The notes below the pieces were generated by a model. That model ran no database searches. It had not been told where the DNA came from and was given only the letters and a program-made list of their open reading frames with translations. Both the position numbers and the translations under genes were made by a program. Shown here one piece after another: positions 25,764-36,298 of a DNA stretch of 64,000 nucleotides; position 1 is the first letter of the stretch; every line of letters begins with the position of its first letter. The stretch is taken from positions 1 through 64,000 of the forward strand of contig CAZEMA010000002.1 in NCBI GenBank assembly GCA_964513155.1. Direction: 5' to 3'. The DNA comes from DATEAV01 sp964513155 (lineage in GTDB: Bacteria > Chloroflexota > Anaerolineae > Anaerolineales > E44-bin32).

Positions 25764-26243
25764 TCACTTCTCGGGTTTGCTGAGAGGCCTGCTTCCGGCA
25801 GGCTTGCCAGGAGTGAAGACCGGGCGCAACAGGCGCATACAGGTAATGACCTGGCGCTGTTGAGCGGCCGAAAGCAGGTTCATCGTCTCCGCCAGCCGGG
25901 CGGGCACGGCGCGCCTGGCTGATTGCCAGACCGCATCCCCCTTGGCGGTGAGTCCCAGCTCGATCCGGCGGCGGTCTCGGGGATGTGATCGGCGTCTCAC
26001 CAGACCCTGCTCCACCAACCCGTCGACGATCTTGGACATGGAAGGCGGGGTCAGGCCGATGTGCTCGGCGACTTGGGCCAGTGACGCCCCCAGGTGGTTC
26101 TCAAGGTAGACCAATGTCCGGAACTGGGGCAGGGAGAGACTGGCAGATTCGCGCTGGGCGCGCATCTCCCTGCGGATGGCTTGCATGATCAGTGGCACGG
26201 TCTCCAGAATCTCGCGGGCGCATGCTTGCGGTGGCTCACTCAT
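25764..26243 (-). CDS. MarR family transcriptional regulator
   Basis: 159 residues. The winged helix is evident: AQVAEHIGLTPPSMSKIVDG (recognition helix), VEQGLVRRRSHPRDRRRIEL (wing), ending in dimerisation helices. MarR proteins are usually ligand-released repressors of their own operon. This gene is first in the unit with the ABC exporter, so it probably represses it. The start is ATG 26243; the DNA just upstream (26244-26290) is AT-rich compared with its surroundings and would hold promoter and operator, though I cannot define the palindrome. Confidence 0.88.
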   Translation of the reverse strand: MSEPPQACAREILETVPLIMQAIRREMRAQRESASLSLPQFRTLVYLENHLGASLAQVAEHIGLTPPSMSKIVDGLVEQGLVRRRSHPRDRRRIELGLTAKGDAVWQSARRAVPARLAETMNLLSAAQQRQVITCMRLLRPVFTPGKPAGSRPLSKPEK

Positions 26244-26503
26244 TTTATTAGCCTTTCGAACAGTTGCCTTATCTCATAATACTACCATCCTGTCGACTCG
26301 GGAAGGGGAGGGGTTGGCAGCGGCTCTTCCCGGCGACGCGGGCTACCAACTGCCGACCTTTTGCTGCTGGCGAGAGGGGGACCCGGTCCCATCTGAGGGG
26401 CTGGTGAGGATTCCGGCGGCAGGTCGATCGGATTAGGCCGGGGCGCTTGCCTTGGTCGATCTGGCGGCTTCCATCGTCCGGGTGGCCACAGGCAGGGCGG
26501 GGA

Positions 26504-26527
26504 GGCGGTTCCTCATCACCCTGCTGG
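26504..26527 (-). repeat. Lone right end of the CTAG element (copy E)
   Basis: Read on the minus strand this is CCAGCAGGGTGATGAGGAAC followed by CGCC, matching the right ends of copies B and D. No left end or core palindrome was found beside it, so it is a remnant or solo end. The surrounding non-coding stretch 26244-26544 holds the MarR upstream region and otherwise nothing that I can identify. Confidence 0.6.
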
Positions 26528-26544
26528 GCGGGCCTATCGCAGGC

Positions 26545-27477
26545 TCACGGCTCCCAGGCCAGGAACGCCTCCAGGACCTCCAGGTTCTGCTCGAAGTCGG
26601 TGTCCCAGTGCGTCCTGAGTTCGAGGTCAACGGCGGCGATTCCGGCGGCAGAGGCGTAGTCGGCTAGCATTCCGGTGTACAGGCAACCGGTGTCGATCGG
26701 AGGGTAGGGGTAAGGGCTTACAGCGGCAAGCGTCTCCGCCAGGTCCTCCGAGTCAGGGTCGGGCGGTGAGCCGCCCGGGAAGATGCCGAGGGCTGCACTG
26801 TGGTAGCTGATGAGTGCCTCGACCGGGTTGTATGTGAGGAAATCCAGGAGGGCCTCGGTCTCTGGCTCTGAGGTCGGATAGGGTCCCCCGGTGGTGGGCA
26901 GGATGTTCCAACATCCCTGGCGCGGCCATTGGGGCCGCCAGTTAATGGGCCAGTTGCGGTTGAGATCCACGCCGTGGGCGTTGGGCCGGCCCGTCGCGCC
27001 CCTGGGCTGAGCCTCCCCGTCCGGGTTGAGGGAGCGCAGGATGTAGAGGGTCGTCGTGCCGGGGACGAATTGGCGATGGCCTGCCAGGAAGACGATCAAC
27101 TCCTCGGCCAAAGCGATCGTATTCCACTCCGAACTGCCATGGATTCCGGCGACAATCATGCGTGCCGAGGCACCTGTCCCAAACTGGTAGACCTCCAGCA
27201 CCCTGCCCTCAACGGAGTAGCCGATGCGGATAGCATTCATCCCCAGCGCCTCGAGAGGCGAGGCGGTGGGCATCGGGGTTGAGGTCAGCGCCTGAACAAG
27301 CCCGCTCGCGGGAGGCGGCGCGGCCGCGTCGCTGGCCCCGGAGGCGGAGGGCAGGCCAAAGCTGGCTCCGACGCATACCAGAGTCACAAAACAGGCGGCC
27401 AGCAGGATCCCCCGGTAACCTGTCCGGCCGGGATGAGGCCGGCTATGGCCGGCGAGGGATTGGTGTCGGTGTGCCAT
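26545..27477 (-). CDS. Secreted M14 family zinc carboxypeptidase
   Basis: 310 residues from ATG 27477. An N-terminal signal or anchor segment (GILLAACFVTLVCVGASFGL) is followed by an Ala/Pro/Thr linker and an M14 domain. Zinc ligands are the His and Glu of GIHGSSEWNT and the His of SYHSAALGI. Substrate-side residues include SLNPDG and DLNRNW. The catalytic Glu lies in VDLELRTHWDTDF. The domain is compact, like the gamma-D-glutamyl-peptidase branch (cell-wall peptides), so peptidoglycan peptide trimming outside the cell is likely. A longer frame to 27591 would place a charged lead before the signal and was rejected. Confidence 0.85.
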   Translation of the reverse strand: MAHRHQSLAGHSRPHPGRTGYRGILLAACFVTLVCVGASFGLPSASGASDAAAPPPASGLVQALTSTPMPTASPLEALGMNAIRIGYSVEGRVLEVYQFGTGASARMIVAGIHGSSEWNTIALAEELIVFLAGHRQFVPGTTTLYILRSLNPDGEAQPRGATGRPNAHGVDLNRNWPINWRPQWPRQGCWNILPTTGGPYPTSEPETEALLDFLTYNPVEALISYHSAALGIFPGGSPPDPDSEDLAETLAAVSPYPYPPIDTGCLYTGMLADYASAAGIAAVDLELRTHWDTDFEQNLEVLEAFLAWEP

Positions 27478-27646
27478 GGTCCGTCCGGTCCTGAAGCAGC
27501 AACCCGGCGCAGGCGTCTCACTTTGGCTGGTGATGCTGGCGGATCGATACGATCCCATGATATGAGCCCAGGCTGCCCGCGCACCTTTCAATCACCTGAC
27601 AAAACCCGGCCGTAGGCGCCCAACGGTAGCCAAAAGCCGTTCCGTT

Positions 27647-27655
27647 TGCTACAAT
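27647..27655 (+). promoter_or_regulatory. Extended -10 promoter element before the protein kinase gene
   Basis: TGCTACAAT (TG-N plus TACAAT), 43 bases before the kinase ATG and directed away from the divergent peptidase gene. No good -35 box at the expected spacing. Confidence 0.45.
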
Positions 27656-27697
27656 TGACCGCGTTCCAAGCCACTGACCTGAGCGCGCGAGACCCGT

Positions 27698-29770
27698 ATG
27701 CCGTTGCAGCCTGGTTCGATCCTGCACAACCGATATCGTATCGAGAGCGTCCTTGGCCTGGGCGGCATGGGCGCCGTCTACCGCGCCATTGACATTAACC
27801 TAGGCGTGGCCGTCGCCGTCAAAGAGAATCTGTTTACTACGGAGGAGTTCGCCCGCCAGTTCAGAAGGGAAGCGACCATCCTGGCCAGCCTCCGTCACCC
27901 CAACCTGCCTCGCGTGACCGACCACTTCGTCATCCTGGGCGAGGGGCAGTACCTGGTGATGGATTTCATCGAAGGCGGGGACTTGCGCCAGAAGCTGGAG
28001 CGCTCCGGCGCGGTCTGCGAGGAGGAGGCGCTGCCCTGGTTCCTCGAGACATGCGACGCGCTGGCCTACCTCCACACGCGCATGCCCTCCATCGTCCACC
28101 GGGACATCAAGCCTGGGAACATCAAGATTACCCCCGAGGGCAGGGCGATACTGGTGGATTTCGGCTTGGCAAAGGTGACCGACGAGAAGGCCAGCACCTC
28201 GACCGGCGCCAAGGCGATGACCCCCGGCTTTTCGCCCCCAGAGCAATACGGCGCCGGTAGAACAGATCCCCGCAGCGACATCTACTCCCTCGGGGCAACG
28301 ATGTACGCCGCGCTCAGCGCGAATATCCCGGAGGATGCCTTGGAGCGGGCGATGGGCCGGGAAGAGCTGACCCCGCTGCGCAAACGCGTGGAAGACATCT
28401 CGCCGGGAACGGCCAAGGCGATCGAGAAGGCGCTGGAGGTGAAGCCCGAGGATCGCTTCCAGACGGTCGCCGAGTTCGCCGCCGCGCTAGCGGCAGGCTC
28501 GCCCTCCTCGCAGCCTACGGTCGCCCGCAACTACCCGTATCTGGAGCGGACGATCACCTCACCCGGCAAGACGTTGGTGGCGCGCCCCCGGCGGCGCGCG
28601 CGCCGGCGGCTGCCCCGCCGGTGGATGGCAGGGATCTTGGGTGGTGCAGCCCTCATCTTGATCATCGCCGGGGCCTGGTACGCCGCCCCAGAGATCAAAG
28701 CCAGGCTGCTGGCTTGGCTATCGGCCACTCCCCAGCCCTCCTCCACGCCCACCGAGGCCGTCGGCGCCTCCCAGGCGCCTGGCTCGCTCACCCCGACGGA
28801 GTCCGGCATCATCCTGCCCAGCCCCAGCGCTGGGGGTACGCAGGTGCCCACCAGCCAGCCTAGCCTGGAGCCGACTCCACCCATCCTCTGGACGCCCACC
28901 CCAGCCATCACTCCCACCGGGGGCGGCGTGGGCCAGATCGCCTTCGCTTCCTTCAGGGCAGGGAGGCCACCGCAGATCTTCCTGGTGAACCTGGACGGCA
29001 CCGGCCTGATCCAGATCACCAGCACGCAGGACGGAGCCTGCCAGCCCGCGTGGTCTCCGGATGGAGGTCGCCTGGTGTTCACCTCTCCCTGCCCGGTGCG
29101 GCGCGATACTTACCCCGGATCGAGCCTGTGGCTCATCAACCCCGATGGGACCGCGCTGGAGGCGCTACCCACCGCCCCGGGTGGCGACTACGATCCGGCC
29201 TGGTCTCCCGATGGGCGTCGCATCGCCTTCACGTCGGAAAGGGACGGCCGGCCGCAGATCTACGTGATGAACGTCGATGGGACCGGCGTCTCGAACCTCA
29301 GCGCCACCCTGGCCTACGACAGCCAACCTGCGTGGTCGCCAACCGGGACGCAGCTCATGTTCACCAGCACGCGTTCGGGGACGGAGGCTGTCTGGACCAT
29401 GACCGACCAGGGGGAGGGGGAGCAACCCTTCTCCCGCAGCGGGAACCGTGAAAGCAGCCATGCCGATTGGTCCCACGATGGTCAGACCATCCTGTATGAA
29501 CAGCAGATCGGTGGTATCCCGCGTCTCGTGGCTGCACTCTTCGACGGTGCACAGAGCGGTTTCATCGGGAACCAGATTTGTAGCCAGGGCCCACGTGCTG
29601 CCCAGCCGATGGCCGAGGCGCGCTGGTCGATCGACGGCACATGGATCGTCTTCGAGACCTGGCCGACAGGAAGCGATCACAACATCGCGGTCCTGTCGTC
29701 AACTTGCACTAGCTACTTTGAGCTAGTGCCCGATCCGGCGATCGACTTCGACCCCGTCTGGCGGCCCTAG
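27698..29770 (+). CDS. Membrane Ser/Thr protein kinase with extracellular TolB-like beta-propeller
   Basis: 690 residues. The cytosolic PknB-type kinase domain (about 1-270) has GLGGMGAVYRA, Lys42 in VAVKEN, catalytic Asp136 in HRDIKPGNIKI and DFG at Asp154. A basic juxtamembrane stretch and one membrane helix follow (about 309-331, AGILGGAALILIIAGAWYA). A Pro/Thr/Ser linker then leads to about 280 residues of TolB/WD40-like blades marked by repeats such as PAWSPDGRRIAFTSERDG. The layout suggests an outside sensor propeller coupled to an inside kinase. No phosphatase or forkhead-domain partner is adjacent. Confidence 0.92.
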   Translation: MPLQPGSILHNRYRIESVLGLGGMGAVYRAIDINLGVAVAVKENLFTTEEFARQFRREATILASLRHPNLPRVTDHFVILGEGQYLVMDFIEGGDLRQKLERSGAVCEEEALPWFLETCDALAYLHTRMPSIVHRDIKPGNIKITPEGRAILVDFGLAKVTDEKASTSTGAKAMTPGFSPPEQYGAGRTDPRSDIYSLGATMYAALSANIPEDALERAMGREELTPLRKRVEDISPGTAKAIEKALEVKPEDRFQTVAEFAAALAAGSPSSQPTVARNYPYLERTITSPGKTLVARPRRRARRRLPRRWMAGILGGAALILIIAGAWYAAPEIKARLLAWLSATPQPSSTPTEAVGASQAPGSLTPTESGIILPSPSAGGTQVPTSQPSLEPTPPILWTPTPAITPTGGGVGQIAFASFRAGRPPQIFLVNLDGTGLIQITSTQDGACQPAWSPDGGRLVFTSPCPVRRDTYPGSSLWLINPDGTALEALPTAPGGDYDPAWSPDGRRIAFTSERDGRPQIYVMNVDGTGVSNLSATLAYDSQPAWSPTGTQLMFTSTRSGTEAVWTMTDQGEGEQPFSRSGNRESSHADWSHDGQTILYEQQIGGIPRLVAALFDGAQSGFIGNQICSQGPRAAQPMAEARWSIDGTWIVFETWPTGSDHNIAVLSSTCTSYFELVPDPAIDFDPVWRP

Positions 29771-29863
29771 GGCCTCGCGAGACCACCCAGCCCCCCTCCA
29801 TAGATCTTCGTCCGGGCCGTGGCCGAACAGGAAAGGTGTCAGTCCAAGTAGGGCGTACCTTCC

Positions 29864-29893
29864 TTGCCGGAGGGCGGACTTTCGAAGGATAAT
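29864..29893 (+). promoter_or_regulatory. Promoter upstream of folD
   Basis: TTGCCG at 29864-29869, an 18-base spacer and GATAAT at 29888-29893, about 100 bases before the folD ATG. The rest of 29771-29991 is non-coding. Confidence 0.45.
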
Positions 29894-29991
29894 GATTGTG
29901 CAAGATGGAGCAATCCATGCCGTACCTGGCGGCAGTAGGCCAGCTGGCGGGGCATGGCGCGCAACCCTACACTTCTTGATGGGAGCAGGAT

Positions 29992-30870
29992 ATGACCGCG
30001 AAGATCATCGATGGCAAGGAAATCGCCGCCGAAGTTCGGGCGGAGGTCGCCAAGGGAGTGGAGGCCTTGGTCTCCTCGGGTGGGCCCCGGCCGGGCCTGG
30101 CGACGGTGTTGGTTGGCGACAACCCCGCCTCGCACACCTACGTCAGCGCCAAACGCAAGGCCTGCGCTGAGCTGGGGATCGACTCCTTCCCGCATGAGCT
30201 GCCGGCGACAGCCTCGCAGGCAGAGGTGGAAGGCCTCGTCAGAACGCTGAACCAGGATAAGAAGGTTCATGGCATTCTGGTGCAGTTGCCGCTTCCTGCC
30301 GGTCTGGACGAGGAAAGTGTCCTCAAGGCGATTAGCATTGAGAAGGACGTCGATGGTTTCCATCCCCTGAACATTGGCCGCCTGGCCCAGAAGGGGCGCG
30401 AGCCCTTGTTCGTCCCCTGCACGCCTGCCGGGTGTCTGGTTCTCCTCAAGAAGGCCGGAGCCAAGCTTTCTGGCGCCAGGGCCGTCGTTCTCGGTCGCTC
30501 CAACATTGTGGGCATGCCCGCCGCGCTGCTCCTCGTCAAGGAGGACGCCACCGTCACGATCTGCCACTCCCGCACAAAGGACCTGGCAGCGGTCTGCCGC
30601 GAGGCCGACATCCTGATCGCCGCCATCGGCAAGACCGAGATGGTGAAGGGCGACTGGATCAAGCCGGGGGCCTACGTCATTGACGTCGGGATCAACCGCA
30701 AGGAAGACGCGACCAAGAAGTCCGGCTACCGGCTGGTGGGCGACGTGGCCTATGACGAGGCGGTGGAGGTTGCCGGTGCGATCTCGCCGGTTCCAGGCGG
30801 CGTGGGCCCGATGACCATCGCCCTGTTGCTCCAGAACACGCTGCGTGCGGCCCAGCGGGCCGTTCCCTAG
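29992..30870 (+). CDS. folD: Bifunctional methylenetetrahydrofolate dehydrogenase/cyclohydrolase FolD
   Basis: 292 residues. It interconverts 5,10-methylene- and 10-formyl-tetrahydrofolate in the cytosol. The catalytic Lys lies in SHTYVSAKRKACAELGI, with QLPLPAGLDE, the DVDGFHPLNIGRL loop, the Rossmann motif VVLGRSNIVGMPAALLL and the end motif ISPVPGGVGPMTIALLLQNT. Length is normal. It is preceded by GGGAGCAGG. It sits directly before the purine catabolic island; formyl- or formimino-folate chemistry accompanies anaerobic purine breakdown in some organisms, so it could belong to the island, but it is also a housekeeping gene. Its TAG stop begins repeat copy D. Confidence 0.95.
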   Translation: MTAKIIDGKEIAAEVRAEVAKGVEALVSSGGPRPGLATVLVGDNPASHTYVSAKRKACAELGIDSFPHELPATASQAEVEGLVRTLNQDKKVHGILVQLPLPAGLDEESVLKAISIEKDVDGFHPLNIGRLAQKGREPLFVPCTPAGCLVLLKKAGAKLSGARAVVLGRSNIVGMPAALLLVKEDATVTICHSRTKDLAAVCREADILIAAIGKTEMVKGDWIKPGAYVIDVGINRKEDATKKSGYRLVGDVAYDEAVEVAGAISPVPGGVGPMTIALLLQNTLRAAQRAVP

Positions 30871-30994
30871 GAGTGTGATGAGAGAGCCCTGCTTCCTGAA
30901 CGGGATTCGTATGTGAGGTGGTTGGGGCGAAGCCCCAACCACCTCATATACGGTTCTCTTCTCCGGACGAGGCGGTTTCCCATCACCCTGCTGG
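30867..30994 (+). repeat. CTAG-bounded palindromic element, copy D
   Basis: 128 bp. The left end CTAGGAGTGTGATGAG overlaps the folD stop codon (30868-30870). The right end on the other strand reads CCAGCAGGGTGATGGG. The core is a near-perfect palindrome centred on GGTTGGGGCGAAGCCCCAAC. The following 250 bases, to 31245, contain no supported gene; a GTAGGGGCGCATCCCC block near 31050 resembles the palindrome family seen at 44846. Confidence 0.85.
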
Positions 30995-31245
30995 ACCCCA
31001 TCTTCGAAAGGCAGGCGATCCGGAACCCGGATGAGCTTGTTGATGAAGGTAGGGGCGCATCCCCGGCCCGCCCCGACGCATGCCCTCTCGGCCCCCTGTG
31101 TGGCCATGGCCTGCGACCGCACCGGCACGGTCTGGAGCGCTCCGCTGCCTCCACCGATGCGATCCCATAAACTGGCGGGCATCAACAGCTCCCCTCTGCC
31201 AGACCCATTTTGGCCTCTGCGGCGCCTTCTCTGTCAGCTCACACT

Positions 31246-31256
31246 TTGTCTGACAA
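31246..31256. promoter_or_regulatory. Candidate GntR-family operator
   Basis: TTGTC-T-GACAA, an 11-base palindrome with the GT-N-AC spacing common to GntR-family sites. It touches the -35 box of the promoter at 31257. The HutC-type GntR regulator encoded 2 kb downstream (33362-34147) is the obvious candidate ligand-responsive repressor. No second exact copy was noticed in the window. Confidence 0.5.
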
Positions 31257-31285
31257 TTGACGTGGGGGCACGGCAGTGCTAGACT
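31257..31285 (+). promoter_or_regulatory. Promoter of the purine catabolic island
   Basis: TTGACG at 31257-31262, a 17-base spacer and TAGACT at 31280-31285, with TG-C before the -10 box (extended -10). It is the best sigma70-type match in the window and lies about 140 bases before the first adenine-deaminase start. Confidence 0.65.
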
Positions 31286-31424
31286 CAGATGCATATCCGG
31301 AAACGGGCCTGGCACTTCGGACCCCCCGGTCTGCGGCGCGCACTGCAACAAAGCCTTCCGTAGACAAGGGCGCGCTCCCGCGAGTGGGCAACCACCTCGT
31401 ACAGCCGAGATTCCCGAGTACGTG

Positions 31425-33308
<1,884 letters not shown>

Positions 33309-33361
33309 GACGAGAACCAGCCGGAAACCAGGTTCTCCCGGTGGCAGGGATGGTCTAAGCG

Positions 33362-34147
33362 ATGGGGCGACGTAGCGCAAGTCGCGGCGAGCCGCGCCGG
33401 CCGTTGTACCAGCGCGCCGCGGAAGCCTTGGCGGCGATCCTGGCTCAAACGCCGGAGGGCGCCTTCCTTCCTTCGGAGCCGGCGCTGGCCAAGCAGCTTG
33501 GGGTCTCACGGGCGACCCTGCGCGAGGCCATGCGCTCCTTTGAAGAGCGAGGGATGGTCGTGCGCCGGCAGGGCGTCGGGACCCGTGTCCGGGGCACGGT
33601 GCCCGTCATTGAAACCGGTCTCGAGTCGCTGGAGAGCATCGAGACGCTGGCGGCGCGTAGCGGTCTCCAGATCGAAATGGGAGATCTCTCTGTCCTGGAG
33701 CATCAGGCCGGTGAGGAGGAAAGGCAGCTCTTCGGCATCGCCCTCGGCGTTCCGCTGCGGGAGGTGACACGGGTCATCGCCGCCGATGGTCGACCAGTTG
33801 CCTACCTGGTCGACCAGGTTCCTTGTGACTTGCTCCCGGCCGAGGCGCTGCAAGAGGGGTTCAGCGGATCGGTGCTGGATCTACTGCAGGCGCGAGGCGA
33901 GCCCCCTTTGGGCGTCTCGCGCACGGAGGTCACTGCCGTGTCCGCGCCGGCCCCGATCGCCCGTCGCCTGAACATCCAGCGGGGGGACGTCCTTCTCTGC
34001 TTTGAGGCATTCCTGTACAGCCAGGTCGGCAGGGTTGTGGATCACTCCTTCAGCTACTTCCTGCCTGGTACGTTCCGCTTCCACATCCTGCGACGGGTAG
34101 GACGCTCGGCGAATGGCCTGGGGAGGGCCAGGACCGCAGTTGCGTAA
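33362..34147 (+). CDS. GntR/HutC family transcriptional regulator with UTRA domain
   Basis: 261 residues. The N-terminal winged helix-turn-helix is PLYQRAAEALAAIL then FLPSEPALAKQLGVSRATLR, with wing RGMVVRRQGVGTRV. The C-terminal UTRA ligand-binding domain (about 95-245) includes REVTRVIAADGRPVAYLVDQ and the end motif DHSFSYFLPGTFRFHI. HutC-type regulators sense small metabolites, often substrates or intermediates of the pathway they control. Its place inside the island, and the GntR-like palindrome at 31246-31256, suggest local control by a purine or ureido metabolite. Ligand not predictable. Confidence 0.88.
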   Translation: MGRRSASRGEPRRPLYQRAAEALAAILAQTPEGAFLPSEPALAKQLGVSRATLREAMRSFEERGMVVRRQGVGTRVRGTVPVIETGLESLESIETLAARSGLQIEMGDLSVLEHQAGEEERQLFGIALGVPLREVTRVIAADGRPVAYLVDQVPCDLLPAEALQEGFSGSVLDLLQARGEPPLGVSRTEVTAVSAPAPIARRLNIQRGDVLLCFEAFLYSQVGRVVDHSFSYFLPGTFRFHILRRVGRSANGLGRARTAVA

Positions 34148-34216
34148 GGCGCATGCCGTTGCCACTTCAGGCGGCGCCGGAATGCACTCATTCGATGAGC
34201 CTTAGGAGAGGAAACG

Positions 34217-35167
34217 ATGAGAAGTTTCGCAGGACGTGACATCCTTTCGTTGAAAGGTTTCGAGCGGTCGGAGTACTTCCGGGTTTTCGAGATCGCCGAC
34301 CAGCTGGCGCCGATGGCACGCGATCGGCGCAACGGTGACCTCCTCAAGGAGAAGACTCTGGTCACGGCGTTCTACCAGCCGAGCACGCGCACCCGGCTGG
34401 CCCACGAGGCGGCCATGCACCGCCTGGGGGGTCACGTGACGGGTTTCTCCGATGCCAAGATGACCCGCGCCGGGGACTTCTACCAGGAGTCGATCAAGGA
34501 CACGGTGCACATGCTCGAGTTCTACGGCGACGTGATTGTCATGCGCCACTTCCAGCAGGGCGCGCCTGCCGAGGCCGCCCGCTGGGCCAGCGTACCGGTG
34601 ATCAACGCCGGTGACGGATGGGGCGAGCATCCCACCCAGGTGCTGACCGACATGTACACGATCTGGAAGGAGAAGGGCAGGCTCGACGGCCTCCACTTCC
34701 TGCTGATCGGCGACATGCGCATGCGCACCATGCACTCGATCTCCTACGCCATGACGCAGTTCGACATCCGGGCCACCTACATCGCCCCGCCGGAGATGTC
34801 GCTCTTGCCGGAGTTCAAGGAGGAGCTCGATGCCCTCAATCTGAACTACCGCGAAGTCGATCACGTCGAGAAGGCAATCGCCGACGCCGATGTCATCTAC
34901 ATGGAGCCGGTGGTGCAGCCTGACTACACCAAATCGCGCGATGAGCGCAAGGGTAACGTCGGCCTGACCCCCGCCAACTACCAGGTGACCAGGGCACTCA
35001 TGCGCAAGGCCAAGCCGGACTCCCTCATCCTGCACTCGCTGCCCCGCATGGACGAGCTACTGGAAGAGGTCGACTACACCCGCCATGCCCGCTACTGGGA
35101 AGAGGCCTTCAACGGCGTCGTCGTGCGAATGGCTCTGCTGGCCCTTGTTCTGGGGGCGGTGGAGTAG
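34217..35167 (+). CDS. PyrB-like carbamoyltransferase with altered second-substrate site
   Basis: 316 residues of the aspartate/ornithine carbamoyltransferase fold. The carbamoyl-phosphate site is kept: PSTRTR (residues 55-60), VMRH, NAGDGWGEHPTQ (His138) and SLPRMDEL. Judged against E. coli PyrB from memory, several aspartate-handling positions are changed. The loop carrying Ser80/Lys84 reads MTRAGDFYQES, the Arg229 region reads YMEPVVQPDY with no Arg, and HPLPR is HSLPR. A biosynthetic ATCase is therefore unlikely; a catabolic enzyme acting on a ureido compound fits the adjacent YgeW-like and carbamate kinase genes. No pyrI is nearby. An AGGAG precedes the start. Confidence 0.8.
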   Translation: MRSFAGRDILSLKGFERSEYFRVFEIADQLAPMARDRRNGDLLKEKTLVTAFYQPSTRTRLAHEAAMHRLGGHVTGFSDAKMTRAGDFYQESIKDTVHMLEFYGDVIVMRHFQQGAPAEAARWASVPVINAGDGWGEHPTQVLTDMYTIWKEKGRLDGLHFLLIGDMRMRTMHSISYAMTQFDIRATYIAPPEMSLLPEFKEELDALNLNYREVDHVEKAIADADVIYMEPVVQPDYTKSRDERKGNVGLTPANYQVTRALMRKAKPDSLILHSLPRMDELLEEVDYTRHARYWEEAFNGVVVRMALLALVLGAVE

Positions 35168-35300
35168 GAGGACGACGGACGACCCGCGCCGCAAGACCGG
35201 CGAGGATCGGTGAACCCACGTCGACCGGCTCGGTCGCAAGAGGCCGGAGACAACGACCGGTCGCCGGCACCGACATCTGCAAAAGGGAGATAGCCCAGTC

Positions 35301-36281
35301 ATGCAAACGGATCTGCGCGGCAGGGACCTGATCGGCGATCTGGATTTCAGCCGGGAAGAGGTCGAGACCGTCTTGGATGTGGCCTTTGATCTGAAGCGCA
35401 AGCGCGCCCTGGGCGAGCCACACGCCTACCTGCGCGACAAAGTGCTGGCGATGCTGTTCTTCTTCAGCAGCACGCGCACCCGGGGATCGTTCGAGGCCGG
35501 CATGGCCCAGCTCGGTGGGCACGCGGCCTTCATCGAGTCCAGGACCACTCAGATTGCCCACGGCGATACGCCCAAAGAGATCGGCGAGATCTTTGGTCGC
35601 TACTTCGACGGCATCGCCATCCGGCATGTCGACTGGGGCATCGGCAACCGCTACCTGAATGAGGTCGCCAAGCACGCCCGCGTCCCCGTCCTCAACATGC
35701 AGTGCGAGGTCTACCATCCGTTCCAGATCCTAGCGGACCTGATGACGGTCATCGAGAAGAAGGGCCGCGATCTGCGCCGAAAGAAGATGGTCGTCTCTTG
35801 GGCCTACGCCGCCTCCTACCAGAAGCCGATCTCGGTCCCCCAGTCGCTCGTCCTGCAGATGCCGCGCTTTGGGCTTGACGTGGTGCTGGCACACCCGCCC
35901 GAGTTCAAGCTCATGCCGGAGGTTATGGACCAGGCGCGGGAGCAGGCCCGCAAGTACGGCACCGGCTTCGAGGTCACCGAGAGCATGGAAGAGGCTTTCA
36001 AAGACGCAGACATCCTCTACGCCAAGTCCTGGGGGGCGATGCTGACGACGACCGACCAGGAGGAAGGGGCTCGAATCATCCAGAAGTACAAGTCCTGGAT
36101 CACGGACGAGCGCAAGATGAAGCTGGCCAAGCCGGAGGCGATCTACATGCACCCTCTGCCGGCGGACCGCAACATCGAGGTCACCGACGGCGTGATCGAC
36201 AGCGCCCAGAGCGTCGTCTACGACGAAGCCGAGAACCGGATGCACGTCCAGAAAGCCGTCATGGCGCTGACGATGGGCTAG
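35301..36281 (+). CDS. ygeW: YgeW-like carbamoyltransferase
   Basis: 326 residues of the transcarbamylase fold. Features resembling E. coli YgeW (recalled, not aligned) are FFSSTRTRGSFEAGMAQLG, TTQIAHGDTPKEIGE, VSWAYAASYQKPISVPQSL, MPRFGLDVVLAHP, SMEEAFKDADILYAKSW and HPLPADRNIEVTDG. The CEVYHPFQILADL segment corresponds to the HPxQ motif of the superfamily. The ornithine-specific motif of true OTC is absent. It is about 70 residues shorter than E. coli YgeW. YgeW belongs to purine/urate catabolic loci, probably transferring a carbamoyl group from a ureido intermediate to phosphate. The 133 bases before it are non-coding and contain two GACGAC heptads. Confidence 0.8.
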   Translation: MQTDLRGRDLIGDLDFSREEVETVLDVAFDLKRKRALGEPHAYLRDKVLAMLFFFSSTRTRGSFEAGMAQLGGHAAFIESRTTQIAHGDTPKEIGEIFGRYFDGIAIRHVDWGIGNRYLNEVAKHARVPVLNMQCEVYHPFQILADLMTVIEKKGRDLRRKKMVVSWAYAASYQKPISVPQSLVLQMPRFGLDVVLAHPPEFKLMPEVMDQAREQARKYGTGFEVTESMEEAFKDADILYAKSWGAMLTTTDQEEGARIIQKYKSWITDERKMKLAKPEAIYMHPLPADRNIEVTDGVIDSAQSVVYDEAENRMHVQKAVMALTMG

Positions 36282-36298
36282 GCCGGAGAGACGAACCC

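Noticed and set aside
35301..36281. Ornithine carbamoyltransferase (arginine deiminase pathway)
   Set aside because: The ornithine-specific motif is missing, YgeW-like segments are present, and no arginine deiminase gene is near.
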